In this document: one piece after another, positions 46,111 to 54,859 of the stretch
Layout of the letters: each line of letters begins with the position of its first letter
How positions within the stretch are numbered: position 1 is the stretch's first letter
Source of the DNA: Novosphingobium sp.
GTDB taxonomy: Bacteria; Pseudomonadota; Alphaproteobacteria; Sphingomonadales; Sphingomonadaceae
DNA length: 64,000 nt
Direction of reading: 5' to 3'
NCBI GenBank assembly: GCA_024236215.1
Contig: JACKKX010000002.1
Span: 434,001 to 498,000 of the forward strand
Notes under the pieces: model-generated
Database searches by the model: none
Seen by the model: the letters and a program-made list of their open reading frames with translations, nothing else
Told to the model about the DNA's origin: nothing
Made by a program: the position numbers and the translations under genes

Positions 46111-46188
46111 CCCCCACATTTTTCGGGACCGAGTTGCGAAACCAAAGTGTGGGGGGAAGGCACTTTACCCCCACACTACCCCCACACT
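46111..46188. repeat. Right-end CCCCCACACT repeats, candidate integrase arm sites
   Basis: Copies: CCCCCACATT 46111-46120, inverted AGTGTGGGGG 46146-46155, CCCCCACACT 46168-46177 and 46179-46188. With the two at 26992-27012 these flank both island ends. Confidence 0.6.
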
Positions 46189-46298
46189 TGGTTCCGGTTG
46201 CAGGCAAATTGCAGCGGTCAAATGCGGATGGTAAGGGCGGTAATACCCTTGGTTTTCTGCGATTTCTAGGGCTTTTCGGGGATGCTCTGAGAAAGGGC

Positions 46299-46327
46299 GG
46301 TGGTGGACAGGGCTAGATTCGAACTAG
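46299..46327. repeat. tRNA-proximal attachment repeat (att)
   Basis: Matches 26913-26941 (16 identical bases then 10 of 13) and coincides with the 3' end of tRNA-Tyr on the minus strand, so integration left the tRNA intact. Confidence 0.88.
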
Positions 46328-46386
46328 CGTACGCTTGCGCGGGCAGATTTACAGTCTGCTGCCTTTAACCACTCGGCCACCTGTCC
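46301..46386 (-). tRNA. tRNA-Tyr (anticodon GTA), integration site of the island
   Basis: An 86-nt class II tRNA with long variable arm: acceptor GGACAGG/CCTGTCC, anticodon loop CTGTAAA (GTA), T-loop TTCGAAT, and CCA encoded at the 3' end (46301-46303). Host order rlmB - tRNA-Tyr - KAS III gene would be restored on excision. Confidence 0.96.
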
Positions 46387-46535
46387 ACACCATGTGCCGG
46401 CGTGCGGGTTGCCCCGATTTTGTCGCCCCCAAAGGGGCTTCCGGCCGAGGAAGCGCGCTCTTGGCGAAGCGCGGGGCCGCTGTCAATGGGGGAGTGGCTT
46501 GTTGTTTGCCGATTGGCCCTATAGGAGAGCGCGCC

Positions 46536-47663
46536 ATGAGCGACATCGTTCCCGTTATCTCCGCGACCGGGCTATTCACCCCGTCCGAATCCGTCTCCAA
46601 TGCCGAACTGGTTGAGAGCTTCAATACCTATGTCGAGCGGTTCAACGCGGCCAATGCCGCGGAAATTGCCGCGGGCGAAGTGGAGGCGTTGCAGCCGAGT
46701 TCGGTCGAATTCATCGAGAAGGCGAGCGGGATCAAATCCCGCCATGTCATGGCCAAGGCGCCGCTGCTCGACCCGGAGATCATGGCTCCGCGCTGGAGCG
46801 AGCGTGCCGACGAGGAGCTTTCGGTGCTGGCCGAGATGGGGGTCAAGGCGGCCAAGCAGGCACTCAATGCTGCCCAGCGCGACCCCAAGGACGTGGACGC
46901 GGTGCTCTGTGCGGCTTCCAACATGCAGCGCCCTTATCCGGCAATGGCGATCGAGATACAGGCCGCACTGGGGATCGATGGTTTCGGGTTCGACATGAAC
47001 GTCGCCTGTTCCTCGGCGACCTTTGGGATCCAGACGGCGGCGGACTATATCAGGGCAGGCCATGCCCGCTCGGTGCTGGTGGTCAGCCCCGAGATCTGCA
47101 CCGGGCACAACAACATGCGCAACCGCGACAGCCACTTTATATTTGGCGATGTAGCGACCGCGGTGCTGGTCGAGGCCAAGGACATCGCCCCCTATCCGCA
47201 TTGGGAGATCGTCGGGACCAGGCTCAAGACCGTGTTCTCCAACAACATCCGCAACAATTTCGGCTTCCTCAACTGCGCCACGCCCGAAACCATCGGCACG
47301 CCTGACAAGCTGTTTGTCCAGGAAGGACGCAAGGTGTTCAAGGAAGTGGTGCCAATGGTTTCGGCGATGATCGTCGAGGAGGCGGAGAGGCTGGGGATCG
47401 ATCCGGTCGGGCTGCGGCGGCTGTGGCTGCACCAGGCCAATGCCGGGATGAACCGGCTGATCGCCCAGCGCGTGCTGGGGCATGAGGCAAACGAGGATGA
47501 AAGCCCGACCGTTCTCGATACCTATGGCAACACTTCGAGCGCGGGCTCGATCATCGCCTTCAATCTCCATAACGCCGATCTGGACGTGGGCGATACCGGA
47601 GTGATCTGTTCATTCGGTGCTGGCTATTCTGCGGGCACGGTCTTCGTGCGCAAGGTGGCTTGA
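46536..47663 (+). CDS. Beta-ketoacyl-ACP synthase III-like (FabH superfamily)
   Basis: Thiolase-fold condensing enzyme starting fatty-acid or related chain synthesis. The 375-residue product from ATG 46536 (AGGAGA upstream) has catalytic Cys in NVACSSATFGIQ, His in LHQANAGMN and Asn in YGNTSSAGS. It is longer than FabH (about 320) with an N-terminal insertion (FNTYVERFNAANAAEIAAGEVEA-like acidic helix), so it belongs to a variant KAS III subgroup; substrate unknown. Confidence 0.88.
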   Translation: MSDIVPVISATGLFTPSESVSNAELVESFNTYVERFNAANAAEIAAGEVEALQPSSVEFIEKASGIKSRHVMAKAPLLDPEIMAPRWSERADEELSVLAEMGVKAAKQALNAAQRDPKDVDAVLCAASNMQRPYPAMAIEIQAALGIDGFGFDMNVACSSATFGIQTAADYIRAGHARSVLVVSPEICTGHNNMRNRDSHFIFGDVATAVLVEAKDIAPYPHWEIVGTRLKTVFSNNIRNNFGFLNCATPETIGTPDKLFVQEGRKVFKEVVPMVSAMIVEEAERLGIDPVGLRRLWLHQANAGMNRLIAQRVLGHEANEDESPTVLDTYGNTSSAGSIIAFNLHNADLDVGDTGVICSFGAGYSAGTVFVRKVA

Positions 47664-47666
47664 GAC

Positions 47667-48404
47667 ATGGCTGGCGAAATCCTCGACAACCGCGGGCGCG
47701 GCGAAGCGGCCTGGCACTGGCCGCGCATTCACCCTGAGAGCTACAAGTTTGCAGCCGTTGCCGGTGTGGCCAGTCTGCTGTGCGCCTTTTTCGCCTGGGA
47801 AACGTTTGCCTGGCCGCTGGCGGTACTGGTTCCGGCGATCCTGGCCTTTTTCCGCGATCCCCAGCGCGTTACCCCGCAGGGTGACAACCTGATTGTTTCC
47901 CCCGCCGATGGCCTGATCACGCTGATCCGCCAGGTCGAGCCGCCGCGCGAGCTGGTGCTCGACGACGGCACCGGGGCGCCGGGGCTGGTGACGCGGATCT
48001 CGATCTTCATGTCGGTGTTCGATGTGCACATTAACCGTGCGCCGGTTGGCGGCACGGTGCGCCGCGTGGTCTATGTTCCGGGCAAGTTCCTCAACGCCGA
48101 TCTCGACAAGGCGAGCGAGGAGAACGAGCGCCAGCACATCCTGATCGAGCGCGGCGACGGGCGCGCGATCGGCTTTACCCAGATTGCCGGGCTGGTGGCA
48201 CGGCGGATCGTGCCCTTCGTCAAGCCGGGTGACATGCTGGCGGCCGGGCAGCGGGTCGGGCTGATCCGGTTTGGGAGCCGGGTCGATGTCTATCTCCCCG
48301 CCGGGACCGAATCGAAGGTGCTGATCGGGCAAAAAGTGATCGCGGGCGAAACCGTTCTGGCCGAGATCGGGCAGCAGCTGTTGATCGAGGGCATCGCTCA
48401 ATGA
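47667..48404 (+). CDS. psd: Phosphatidylserine decarboxylase
   Basis: Makes phosphatidylethanolamine. The 245-residue proenzyme belongs to the short archaeal/alphaproteobacterial form; [22 protein letters not shown] and the cleavage site with Gly-Ser in [12 protein letters not shown] give the pyruvoyl group. N-terminal helices anchor it in the inner membrane. Overlaps pssA by four bases. Confidence 0.94.
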   Translation: MAGEILDNRGRGEAAWHWPRIHPESYKFAAVAGVASLLCAFFAWETFAWPLAVLVPAILAFFRDPQRVTPQGDNLIVSPADGLITLIRQVEPPRELVLDDGTGAPGLVTRISIFMSVFDVHINRAPVGGTVRRVVYVPGKFLNADLDKASEENERQHILIERGDGRAIGFTQIAGLVARRIVPFVKPGDMLAAGQRVGLIRFGSRVDVYLPAGTESKVLIGQKVIAGETVLAEIGQQLLIEGIAQ

Positions 48405-49186
48405 GCGATGCCCCCTCGCTGCCCGGCGGGCTGACGCTGCGGGCGCTGGTTCCCAACGCAATCACCGCGGCGGCACTGTGCATGGGGCTGACCGGGATTC
48501 GTTTTGCCGTTGCCGGCGACTGGGAAAAGGCCATCGCATCGGTGGTTCTGGCCGGGATGCTCGACGGGATCGATGGGCGCATCGCCCGCCTGCTCAAGGC
48601 GCAGTCGCGCTTCGGAGCCGAGCTGGACAGTCTGGCCGACAATGTTTCGTTCGGGGTGGCCCCGGCGCTGGTGCTCTACATGTGGTCGCTGCAGGAGGTG
48701 CCGCGCGGCGGCTGGTTCGCGGCGCTGGCTTTTGCGGTGTGCATGGCCTTGCGGCTCGCGCGGTTCAACGCCCGGATCGACCTGGCCGACGAACCGCGCA
48801 AGGCCGCCGGGTTCCTCACCGGGGTTCCCGCGCCGGTCGGGGCGGGGCTGGCCTTCATGCCGATGTACCTGTGGATCCAGACCGGCGAGGCGCTGTTTCG
48901 CGATCCGCGGCTGGTTGCGGCCTGGCTGGTGACGATGGCCTTCCTGCTGATTTCAAGTCTGCCGACACTAAGCTGGGGCAAGCTGCGCCTGCGCCGCGCG
49001 GTCCGGCTTGAGGCGATCGCCTTGCTCGGGCTGACCGGCGCGGCGCTGGTCAGCGAGCCATGGTGGACGCTGCTGGGGATCGGCGTGGTCTATCTTGCCA
49101 CCATACCGCTCGGGCTGGTGCTCTATGCCCGCTTCAGGCGGCAGCGCGCGGCGCGTGAGGGCGATGGAGCCGCGCCTTCGGCCTGA
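48401..49186 (+). CDS. pssA: CDP-diacylglycerol--serine O-phosphatidyltransferase
   Basis: Integral CDP-alcohol phosphatidyltransferase forming phosphatidylserine, the substrate of the preceding psd. The 261-residue product contains the motif [35 protein letters not shown] pattern D-G-x2-A-R-x8-G-x3-D-x3-D (around residues 47-71) and many helices. Its last 53 bases overlap the convergent small SOS-type gene. Confidence 0.94.
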   Translation: MSDAPSLPGGLTLRALVPNAITAAALCMGLTGIRFAVAGDWEKAIASVVLAGMLDGIDGRIARLLKAQSRFGAELDSLADNVSFGVAPALVLYMWSLQEVPRGGWFAALAFAVCMALRLARFNARIDLADEPRKAAGFLTGVPAPVGAGLAFMPMYLWIQTGEALFRDPRLVAAWLVTMAFLLISSLPTLSWGKLRLRRAVRLEAIALLGLTGAALVSEPWWTLLGIGVVYLATIPLGLVLYARFRRQRAAREGDGAAPSA

Positions 49187-49391
49187 CCGGGAAGGCCACC
49201 ACGGTGCCATCATTCCAGCGCCCGACAGTTTCGCTGATCCGGTAGGTATAGGTCCGCATCTCCGTGCCGTGAGCAAGCTCACCGCGCAGCCGCATGATCG
49301 CGGGCAAGGCATCCCACAGCGTCGAGCCGATTGAAATCAGCGTGAACACCGCGACCGCGGCAAAGGGGAGAATCTGCGCCAGACCGTTCAT
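49134..49391 (-). CDS. Small single-pass membrane protein, probable LexA-regulated gene
   Basis: Not recognised. The 85-residue product has one hydrophobic N-terminal helix (LAQILPFAAVAVFTLISIGSTLW, about residues 4-26), then a soluble basic domain (RTYTYRISETVGRWNDGTVVAF) and a Pro/Arg-rich tail. AGGAG lies seven bases before ATG, so the start is well supported. Upstream are a consensus DnaA box (49443-49451) and two LexA-type boxes (49472-49514). Small SOS-induced membrane proteins such as SidA/DidA inhibit division in Caulobacter; this gene has no similarity I can see to them, but its regulation and topology are comparable. Its 3' end overlaps pssA. Confidence 0.68.
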   Translation of the reverse strand: MNGLAQILPFAAVAVFTLISIGSTLWDALPAIMRLRGELAHGTEMRTYTYRISETVGRWNDGTVVAFPVRPKARLHRPHAPRAAA

Positions 49392-49442
49392 AACCAGGCT
49401 CCTGCCGGGCCTTCCTTGCCTGGGGACAGGCTGTGGAGGGCT

Positions 49443-49451
49443 TGTGGATAA
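49443..49451 (-). promoter_or_regulatory. DnaA box
   Basis: TTATCCACA on the minus strand, a perfect match to the bacterial DnaA box consensus, lies 52 bp upstream of the small membrane-protein gene and next to the LexA boxes. Confidence 0.6.
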
Positions 49452-49471
49452 CTGATGGTTCGGCTAGGAAA

Positions 49472-49514
49472 GTTCCTGTTCCGTTCCAATACGAACGATG
49501 TTCTCTAATTGTTC
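49472..49514. promoter_or_regulatory. Tandem LexA boxes (GTTC-N7-GTTC)
   Basis: GTTC-CTGTTCC-GTTC (49472-49486) and GTTC-TCTAATT-GTTC (49500-49514) match the alphaproteobacterial LexA direct-repeat motif; starts are 28 bp apart. The only gene transcribed away from them is the 85-aa gene at 49134-49391, as the plus-strand side faces the end of the convergent hydrolase gene. Confidence 0.78.
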
Positions 49515-49588
49515 CAAGGTGTCAAGAGGGAAATTCTCTGCGGCGGCGGCGATTGTCCTGCGAAGTGCAGGGGAGTGGGTGCGCGCAC

Positions 49589-50740
49589 TCAAATTCGGTC
49601 GAACGACGCAGCGATGGCACGCAGGAAAGCGATGTTTTCCATTTCCCGATTGGTGCGCTCGTCCATCGTCGTACCGTAGGCCGGGTTGGCGGAGAGCTTG
49701 ACGATGGTCACCCCGCGCGATGGGTCGACGTAGACCAGCTGGTTATAGATGCCGATCGCGCTGAACTCGCCGTGGTCACCGCCTGGTAGCCACCATTGGT
49801 AGCCGTATCCCAGATCTAGCGGATGGTCGGCCAGAATCGGGCGTCCCGGTTCAAGATGCGGGGCATCGGCCCTGACCGAGGCCCGCACCCAGGCTTCGGA
49901 AACGATCTGGCGCCCGTTCCAGCGCCCGTGATTGCGATAGAGTTCACCCAACTTGGCAAAATCCCGTGCGGTCATGTTGAGGCCGGCGAAGGCCATTTCC
50001 ATCCCCGTGCCGTCGATCAGCCAAAAGGCGTCGCCTTCGAATCCCAGTGGCTCGACCAGCTTTTCGCGCATGTAGTCGGTGAGCGATCGCCCGGTTGCGC
50101 GCACCAGCAAGGCCCCAAGCGCCTGAGTATCGCCGCTGTTGTAGCGGCAGACCGTATCCGGCCGTGCTTCGGGCACCATGGTTGCGACGAAGTCGTCCAG
50201 CGACATTGCCCCCGACATCGCCGCGCCGAGGCGATGAACGTCGGAATCGGGATCGGAATAGTCCTCATTCCACCGCGCGCCCGAAGACATCTGCAAAACG
50301 CTCTTGATGGAAACGTTTTCATAGGCCGAGCCGGGTTCGATACGGATGTATGCGCTGATCGGATCCGAAATCGCGCCGATGTGGCCTTCCTCAACCGCGA
50401 TGCCGACAAGCGCCGAGACGAAGCTCTTGGCTACCGACCAGCTGATCCACTGGACATCGGGTCCGCCGGTCAGCCGGTAGGTTTCGTTGACCAGCTTCCC
50501 GTCCTTCAGCACCAGCACGGCGGCGGTATCGGTCGCTGCGAGGAAGGCGTCCGATGGATGGACCGCGCCCTCGAATGCATAACTGGTCGGCAGGGGCACT
50601 GCAGTGCCGACGGCAAAGCGATGCGGCGCGGCGGATGCCGCCATGCACGAAACCGGCAGCATTTGCTTGAACCGGGCAAAATTCTCGAATTGCGGCTGGC
50701 CGGAGAACAGGCCCAGTTCGACGATACCGCTTTGTGTCAT
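49589..50740 (-). CDS. Serine hydrolase, beta-lactamase/6-aminohexanoate-dimer hydrolase-like
   Basis: Penicillin-binding-protein-like serine hydrolase, 383 residues. Nucleophile motif SVAKS (SxxK) in ISWSVAKSFVSALVG, the second motif YNS in CRYNSGDTQALG, and late segments LGYGYQWWLPG. Such enzymes hydrolyse amides or esters (for example EstB, NylB); no signal peptide, so cytosolic. Translationally coupled with the TetR regulator upstream. Confidence 0.87.
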   Translation of the reverse strand: MTQSGIVELGLFSGQPQFENFARFKQMLPVSCMAASAAPHRFAVGTAVPLPTSYAFEGAVHPSDAFLAATDTAAVLVLKDGKLVNETYRLTGGPDVQWISWSVAKSFVSALVGIAVEEGHIGAISDPISAYIRIEPGSAYENVSIKSVLQMSSGARWNEDYSDPDSDVHRLGAAMSGAMSLDDFVATMVPEARPDTVCRYNSGDTQALGALLVRATGRSLTDYMREKLVEPLGFEGDAFWLIDGTGMEMAFAGLNMTARDFAKLGELYRNHGRWNGRQIVSEAWVRASVRADAPHLEPGRPILADHPLDLGYGYQWWLPGGDHGEFSAIGIYNQLVYVDPSRGVTIVKLSANPAYGTTMDERTNREMENIAFLRAIAASFDRI

Positions 50741-51321
50741 GTCTCAAGCTCCTGCGCTGAGAGGAAGTCGTGATCGAGCAGCCGGTGCGTGATGGCGCGA
50801 ATGCGAGCGGGGCTGGCCGGGGCAATTCCCAGGTAACGAAAGAATGCGGTCCCGAAGGCAAGGGCTACCGCCGAAAATGCCCGGTCCTGAACTTCGGGAT
50901 GGGGGTCGTTTTCGTCTGCCATCATGGTGGCAACTTCGAGGATCACCTGCTTGTAGACCGCGGCGAGGCGCGTGCGCAGGGCATCGTCGCGCAGGGCAAG
51001 GTGCCACAGCTCCATGATCACGATATTGGTGGTCTGGTCGGCAAATATCCGATCGAGCACGAAGCGGTGCATGTCCTCGGGCGTGCCGTGGCCGGGCCAC
51101 TGCCGGAACTGCTCCTCGCCGCGCAGCAGCAAGCGGTCGATCAGGGCGTTCACCATGTCGGCGCGGTTGCCGATGAAATAGCGGACCAGCGAGCGAGGCT
51201 GGCCGGCCTCCTGGGCGACATCGGCAAGCGTGGTTCCGGCAAAACCCTTGCGGGCGACACAGGTTTCAAAGGCGGCGAGGATTTCCTCCCTGCGTTCCTG
51301 GCCAATTCGTGGACGCGCCAT
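50737..51321 (-). CDS. TetR/AcrR family transcriptional regulator
   Basis: A 194-residue repressor: N-terminal HTH GFAGTTLADVAQEAGQPRSLVRYFIGNR (residues 22-50), then a helical ligand domain. Start of the hydrolase gene overlaps its stop by four bases. A 16-bp perfect palindrome lies 25 bp upstream of the start, likely its operator, so the operon is probably autoregulated and inducible by a hydrolase substrate. Confidence 0.88.
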   Translation of the reverse strand: MARPRIGQERREEILAAFETCVARKGFAGTTLADVAQEAGQPRSLVRYFIGNRADMVNALIDRLLLRGEEQFRQWPGHGTPEDMHRFVLDRIFADQTTNIVIMELWHLALRDDALRTRLAAVYKQVILEVATMMADENDPHPEVQDRAFSAVALAFGTAFFRYLGIAPASPARIRAITHRLLDHDFLSAQELET

Positions 51322-51345
51322 GATCGCACTCCGGTATCGCGAATC

Positions 51346-51361
51346 TTGTCATTGATGACAA
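51346..51361. promoter_or_regulatory. Palindromic operator upstream of the TetR gene
   Basis: TTGTCAT-TG-ATGACAA, perfect 7-bp arms, 25 bp upstream of the TetR gene start. Typical size and place for TetR autoregulation. Confidence 0.7.
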
Positions 51362-51606
51362 TTTACGGTCATCGCCCGGTTCGTCAAGGATCGAATTGCC
51401 CCGCGATGCGCGCATGGCATTCCCGAGCCAGGCAGGCCGAGGCCAAATAAGCTCTGGCAATCGCCACCGAACCCCGCTAAGGGCGCGCGGCCCGCGGGAC
51501 GTTCCCCTGGGCAAATCCACATGGGAAGCACCACATACCGGTGCCGCAGCGGGCCTTTTCCGCACGGTTCCAGCTTTCCAGAGGTGAAACCGGAAAGGAA
51601 AGACCT
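51362..51606. other. 245-bp intergenic region, rpsB promoter and leader
   Basis: Contains no gene. It must carry the rpsB promoter and a leader of some length ending in AAAGGAAAGACCT before ATG. A CCCGCGGG self-complementary stretch and GC-rich segments are seen, but no known S2 autoregulatory structure could be assigned by eye. Confidence 0.45.
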
Positions 51607-52407
51607 ATGGCGGCTCCTGTCGTCACCATGCAGCAATTGATCGAGGCCGGCGCACACTTCGGCCACCAGACCCACCGCTGGAACCCGCGGATGAAGCCGT
51701 ACATCTTCGGCGCCCGCAACGGCATCCACATTCTCGACCTTTCGCAGACCGTGCCGCTGATGGCGCGCGCGCTCGAATTCGTCGATGCCACCGTCCGCGC
51801 GGGCGGCAAGGTGCTGTTCGTCGGCACCAAGCGCCAGGCGCAGGATCCGATTGCCCAGGCCGCGCGCCAATGCGGCCAGCACTTCGTCAACCACCGCTGG
51901 CTGGGCGGCATGCTGACCAACTGGAAGACCATCAGCCAGTCGATCAAGCGGATGAAGGCGCTTGAGGAAAAGCTGGGCGGCGACACCGCCGGTCTGACCA
52001 AGAAGGAAGTGCTCCAGCTCACCCGTGAGCGCGACAAGCTTGAGCTTTCGCTGGGCGGTATCCGCGACATGGGCGGCACCCCCGACGTGATGTTCGTGAT
52101 CGACGCCAACAAGGAAGAGCTGGCGATCAAGGAAGCCAACGTGCTGGGCATCCCGGTGGTTGCGATCCTCGATTCGAACGTCTCGCCCGATGGTATCGCC
52201 TTCCCGATCCCGGCCAACGACGACGCCAGCCGCGCGATCGCGCTCTACTGCCAGGCCGTTGCCCAGGCGGCGACCAAGGGCCGTCAGGAAGCCGTGGTCG
52301 ATTCGGGTGCCGATATCGGTGCGATGGACGAGGCTCCGGTCGAAGCGGCCGTGGTCGAAGTTGCCGCCGAAGAGGCCCCGGCAGAAGAAACCGCGACCGA
52401 AGCCTGA
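51607..52407 (+). CDS. rpsB: 30S ribosomal protein S2
   Basis: Small-subunit protein S2, 266 residues, with [28 protein letters not shown], the helical hairpin and [31 protein letters not shown]. The C-terminal acidic Ala/Glu tail is typical of alphaproteobacteria. The ATG at 51607 follows AAAGGAAAG. First gene of rpsB-tsf. Confidence 0.97.
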   Translation: MAAPVVTMQQLIEAGAHFGHQTHRWNPRMKPYIFGARNGIHILDLSQTVPLMARALEFVDATVRAGGKVLFVGTKRQAQDPIAQAARQCGQHFVNHRWLGGMLTNWKTISQSIKRMKALEEKLGGDTAGLTKKEVLQLTRERDKLELSLGGIRDMGGTPDVMFVIDANKEELAIKEANVLGIPVVAILDSNVSPDGIAFPIPANDDASRAIALYCQAVAQAATKGRQEAVVDSGADIGAMDEAPVEAAVVEVAAEEAPAEETATEA

Positions 52408-52484
52408 TCGCTTCCGTCACAAATTTGTAGCGCGCCGGGGCCAATGGCCCTGGCCGCCAGTTCAATTCAAGAAGGACCAGTTCA

Positions 52485-53411
52485 ATGGCCTATACCGCCA
52501 CTGACGTGAAGAACCTGCGCGAGCGCACCGGCGCGGGCATGATGGATTGCAAGAAGGCGCTCGATGAAACCGGCGGCGATATGGAAGCCGCGGTCGATCT
52601 GCTGCGCGCCAAGGGCCTTGCCGCTGTCGCCAAGAAGAGCAGCCGCACCGCTGCCGAAGGTCTGGTGGGCGTTGCCGTTTCCGGGACCAAGGGCGTTGCG
52701 GTCGAGGTCAACTCGGAAACCGACTTCGTCGCCAAGAACGAGCAGTTCCAGGACTTCGTGCGCAAGACCACCGAAGTCGCGCTGGGTGCCGCTTCGGACG
52801 ATGTCGAGGCGCTCAAGGCCGCAGCCTATCCGGGCGGCGGCACCGTTGCCGATACCCTGACCAACAACGTCGCCACCATCGGCGAAAACCAGCAGGTTCG
52901 CCGGATGAAGACCGTTGCGGTCGCCAGCGGTCTGGTCGTCCCCTACATGCACAACGCCGCCGCGCCGATGCTCGGCAAGATCGGCGTGCTGGTTGCGCTC
53001 GAATCGGATGCCGGTGCCGACGTGCTCGAGCCGCTGGGCAAGCAGATCGCGATGCACATCGCTGCTGCCTTCCCGCTGGCGCTCGATGCCGAAGGCCTCG
53101 ACGCCGAGATGATCGCACGGGAACGCAAGATCGCCGCCGAAAAGGCTGCCGAAAGCGGCAAGCCCGCCGAAGTCCAGGCCAAGATGGTCGATGGCGCGGT
53201 GGCCAAGTTCGCCAAGGACAACGCGCTCCTGAGCCAGCTGTTCGTGATGGACAACAAGACGCCGGTCGCCCAGGTCGTGGCCCAGGCCGCCAAGGAAGCC
53301 GGCAAGGCGATCGTCCTCAAGGATTACGTCCGCTTCCAGCTGGGCGAGGGCATCGAGAAGGCCGAAACCGATTTCGCGGCGGAAGTCGCGGCGGCGGCTG
53401 GTCTCAACTGA
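52485..53411 (+). CDS. tsf: Elongation factor Ts
   Basis: Nucleotide exchange factor of EF-Tu, 308 residues. N-terminal UBA-like [23 protein letters not shown], core [13 protein letters not shown] with the TDF motif, C-terminal [27 protein letters not shown] precedes the start. A terminator follows, so pyrH has its own promoter. Confidence 0.97.
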   Translation: MAYTATDVKNLRERTGAGMMDCKKALDETGGDMEAAVDLLRAKGLAAVAKKSSRTAAEGLVGVAVSGTKGVAVEVNSETDFVAKNEQFQDFVRKTTEVALGAASDDVEALKAAAYPGGGTVADTLTNNVATIGENQQVRRMKTVAVASGLVVPYMHNAAAPMLGKIGVLVALESDAGADVLEPLGKQIAMHIAAAFPLALDAEGLDAEMIARERKIAAEKAAESGKPAEVQAKMVDGAVAKFAKDNALLSQLFVMDNKTPVAQVVAQAAKEAGKAIVLKDYVRFQLGEGIEKAETDFAAEVAAAAGLN

Positions 53412-53433
53412 GCCCTGGCATCCTGCCGATTCG

Positions 53434-53468
53434 AAAGGGCGCGGGCTGAAAGGCTCGCGCCCTTTTCG
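53434..53468 (+). terminator. Intrinsic terminator after tsf
   Basis: A 10-bp stem AAAGGGCGCG/CGCGCCCTTT with a GGCTGAAAGGCT apical part, then TTTTCGCTT. A TTGGCA...TATAAG promoter-like pair (53481-53486 and 53502-53507) follows, for pyrH. Confidence 0.85.
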
Positions 53469-53531
53469 CTTGGGGCACCCTTGGCATCGCCCGGCCTTGG
53501 GTATAAGGCCCCACAAACCCCTGCGAGAGCG

Positions 53532-54263
53532 ATGTCACAGCCCATGAGCAAGCCCGCCTACAAGCGTATCCTGCTGAAATTGTCCGGCGAAGTGCTGATG
53601 GGCAATCAGCAGTTCGGGATCGATCCCGAGTTCGTTGCCGAGCTTGCGCGCGAGGTGAAGGATGCGGCCGATACCGGCCTTGAAATCTGCCTGGTGATCG
53701 GCGGCGGCAACATCTTTCGCGGCATGGCCGGGGCGGCCAAGGGGATGGACCGGGCCCAGGCCGATTACATGGGCATGCTCGCGACCGTAATGAACGCGCT
53801 GGCGATGCAGAACGCGCTCGAGCAGATCGGGGTTCATACCCGGGTGCAGAGCGCGGTGCAGATGGATCAGGTCTGCGAACCGGTGATCCGCCGCCGGGCC
53901 GAACGGCATCTGGAAAAGGGCAGGGTGGTGATTTTTGCGGCCGGGGTCGGCGCGCCCTATTTCACCACCGACAGCGGCGCGGCGCTGCGCGCGGCGGAAA
54001 TGCAGTGCGATGCCCTGCTCAAGGGCACCTCAGTGGACGGGGTCTATGACAGCGACCCCAAGACAAATCCGCAGGCAAAGCGTTACGATACAGTCGATTA
54101 CGATACGGTTCTGGCAGATAACCTGAAGGTTATGGATGCCTCCGCCGTGGCGTTGTGCCGTGACAACGATATTCCCATCGTCGTCTTCTCGATCCGCGAA
54201 AAGGGCAACCTTGCCAGGGTGCTCGCCGGCGAGGGGACGCAGACAACCGTGAAGAAGGGCTGA
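53532..54263 (+). CDS. pyrH: UMP kinase
   Basis: Makes UDP from UMP. 243 residues: [60 protein letters not shown] [26 protein letters not shown]. Start could also be the second ATG at 53544. Confidence 0.96.
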   Translation: MSQPMSKPAYKRILLKLSGEVLMGNQQFGIDPEFVAELAREVKDAADTGLEICLVIGGGNIFRGMAGAAKGMDRAQADYMGMLATVMNALAMQNALEQIGVHTRVQSAVQMDQVCEPVIRRRAERHLEKGRVVIFAAGVGAPYFTTDSGAALRAAEMQCDALLKGTSVDGVYDSDPKTNPQAKRYDTVDYDTVLADNLKVMDASAVALCRDNDIPIVVFSIREKGNLARVLAGEGTQTTVKKG

Positions 54264-54267
54264 TCAG

Positions 54268-54825
54268 ATGGCCAAGTATGACAAGGCTGACCTCGAACGC
54301 CGGATGAAGGGCGCGGTCGAAAACCTGCGGCACGATCTGGGGGGCTTGCGCACCGGCCGGGCCAACACGGCCCTACTCGATCCGATCACGGTCGAGGTCT
54401 ATGGTAGCCACATGCCGCTCAACCAGGTCGCCACGGTCTCGGCGCCTGAGCCGCGGCTGCTTTCGGTGCAGGTGTGGGACAAATCGAACATCGGACCCGT
54501 TGAAAAGGCGATCCGTTCGGCCGGCCTCGGGCTCAATCCGATCAACGATGGCAACAACATCCGCCTGCCGATCCCAGATCTGACCGAGGAACGCCGCAAG
54601 GAACTGGCCAAGCTGGCCCACCAGTATGCCGAAAAGGCCCGGATCGCGATCCGCAACGTCCGCCGCGACGGGATGGACAATCTCAAGACCGACGAGAGCA
54701 AGAAGGAAATCTCCGAGGACGAGCGCAAGCGCGGCGAGGCCGAGGTGCAGAAGTTGACCGACGAGATCATCAAGGAAGCCGACGCGGTCGCGGCGCAGAA
54801 GGAACAGGAAATCCTCGGCAAGTGA
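54268..54825 (+). CDS. frr: Ribosome recycling factor
   Basis: Splits post-termination ribosomes with EF-G. 185 residues: [67 protein letters not shown]. Four bases after pyrH. Confidence 0.97.
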   Translation: MAKYDKADLERRMKGAVENLRHDLGGLRTGRANTALLDPITVEVYGSHMPLNQVATVSAPEPRLLSVQVWDKSNIGPVEKAIRSAGLGLNPINDGNNIRLPIPDLTEERRKELAKLAHQYAEKARIAIRNVRRDGMDNLKTDESKKEISEDERKRGEAEVQKLTDEIIKEADAVAAQKEQEILGK

Positions 54826-54852
54826 CCCTTCGGCAAGCTCAGGACGAGCGGG
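54826..54852. repeat. Short intergenic repeat of the CTTCGGCAAGCTCAGGACGAG type
   Basis: CCCTTCGGCAAGCTCAGGACGAGCGGG between frr and uppS resembles a widespread interspersed sequence (CTTCGACAAGCTCAGGACGAACGG type) that I have seen in many proteobacterial genomes. Only one copy is noted in the window. It may form part of the uppS leader. Confidence 0.5.
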
Positions 54853-54859
54853 TAGCGCC

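Larger units (their letters stand above)
26913..46327. mobile_element. Mobilizable genomic island of about 19.4 kb integrated at tRNA-Tyr
   Basis: The island lies between a 29-bp imperfect repeat of the tRNA-Tyr 3' end (26913-26941) and the intact tRNA (46301-46386). It carries a tyrosine integrase next to the tRNA, AlpA and excisionase-like regulators at the other end, a traD-traC-oriT-traA mobilization module and NO-defence cargo. No VirB/Trb mating-pair genes are present, so transfer would need a helper. Several stretches (for example 26.94-27.95 and 28.33-28.92 kb) are visibly more AT-rich than the flanks. Confidence 0.9.

Noticed and set aside
49372..49460. Replication origin suggested by the DnaA box
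   Set aside because: Only one perfect box and no AT-rich unwinding region or typical origin genes; a regulatory role is simpler.
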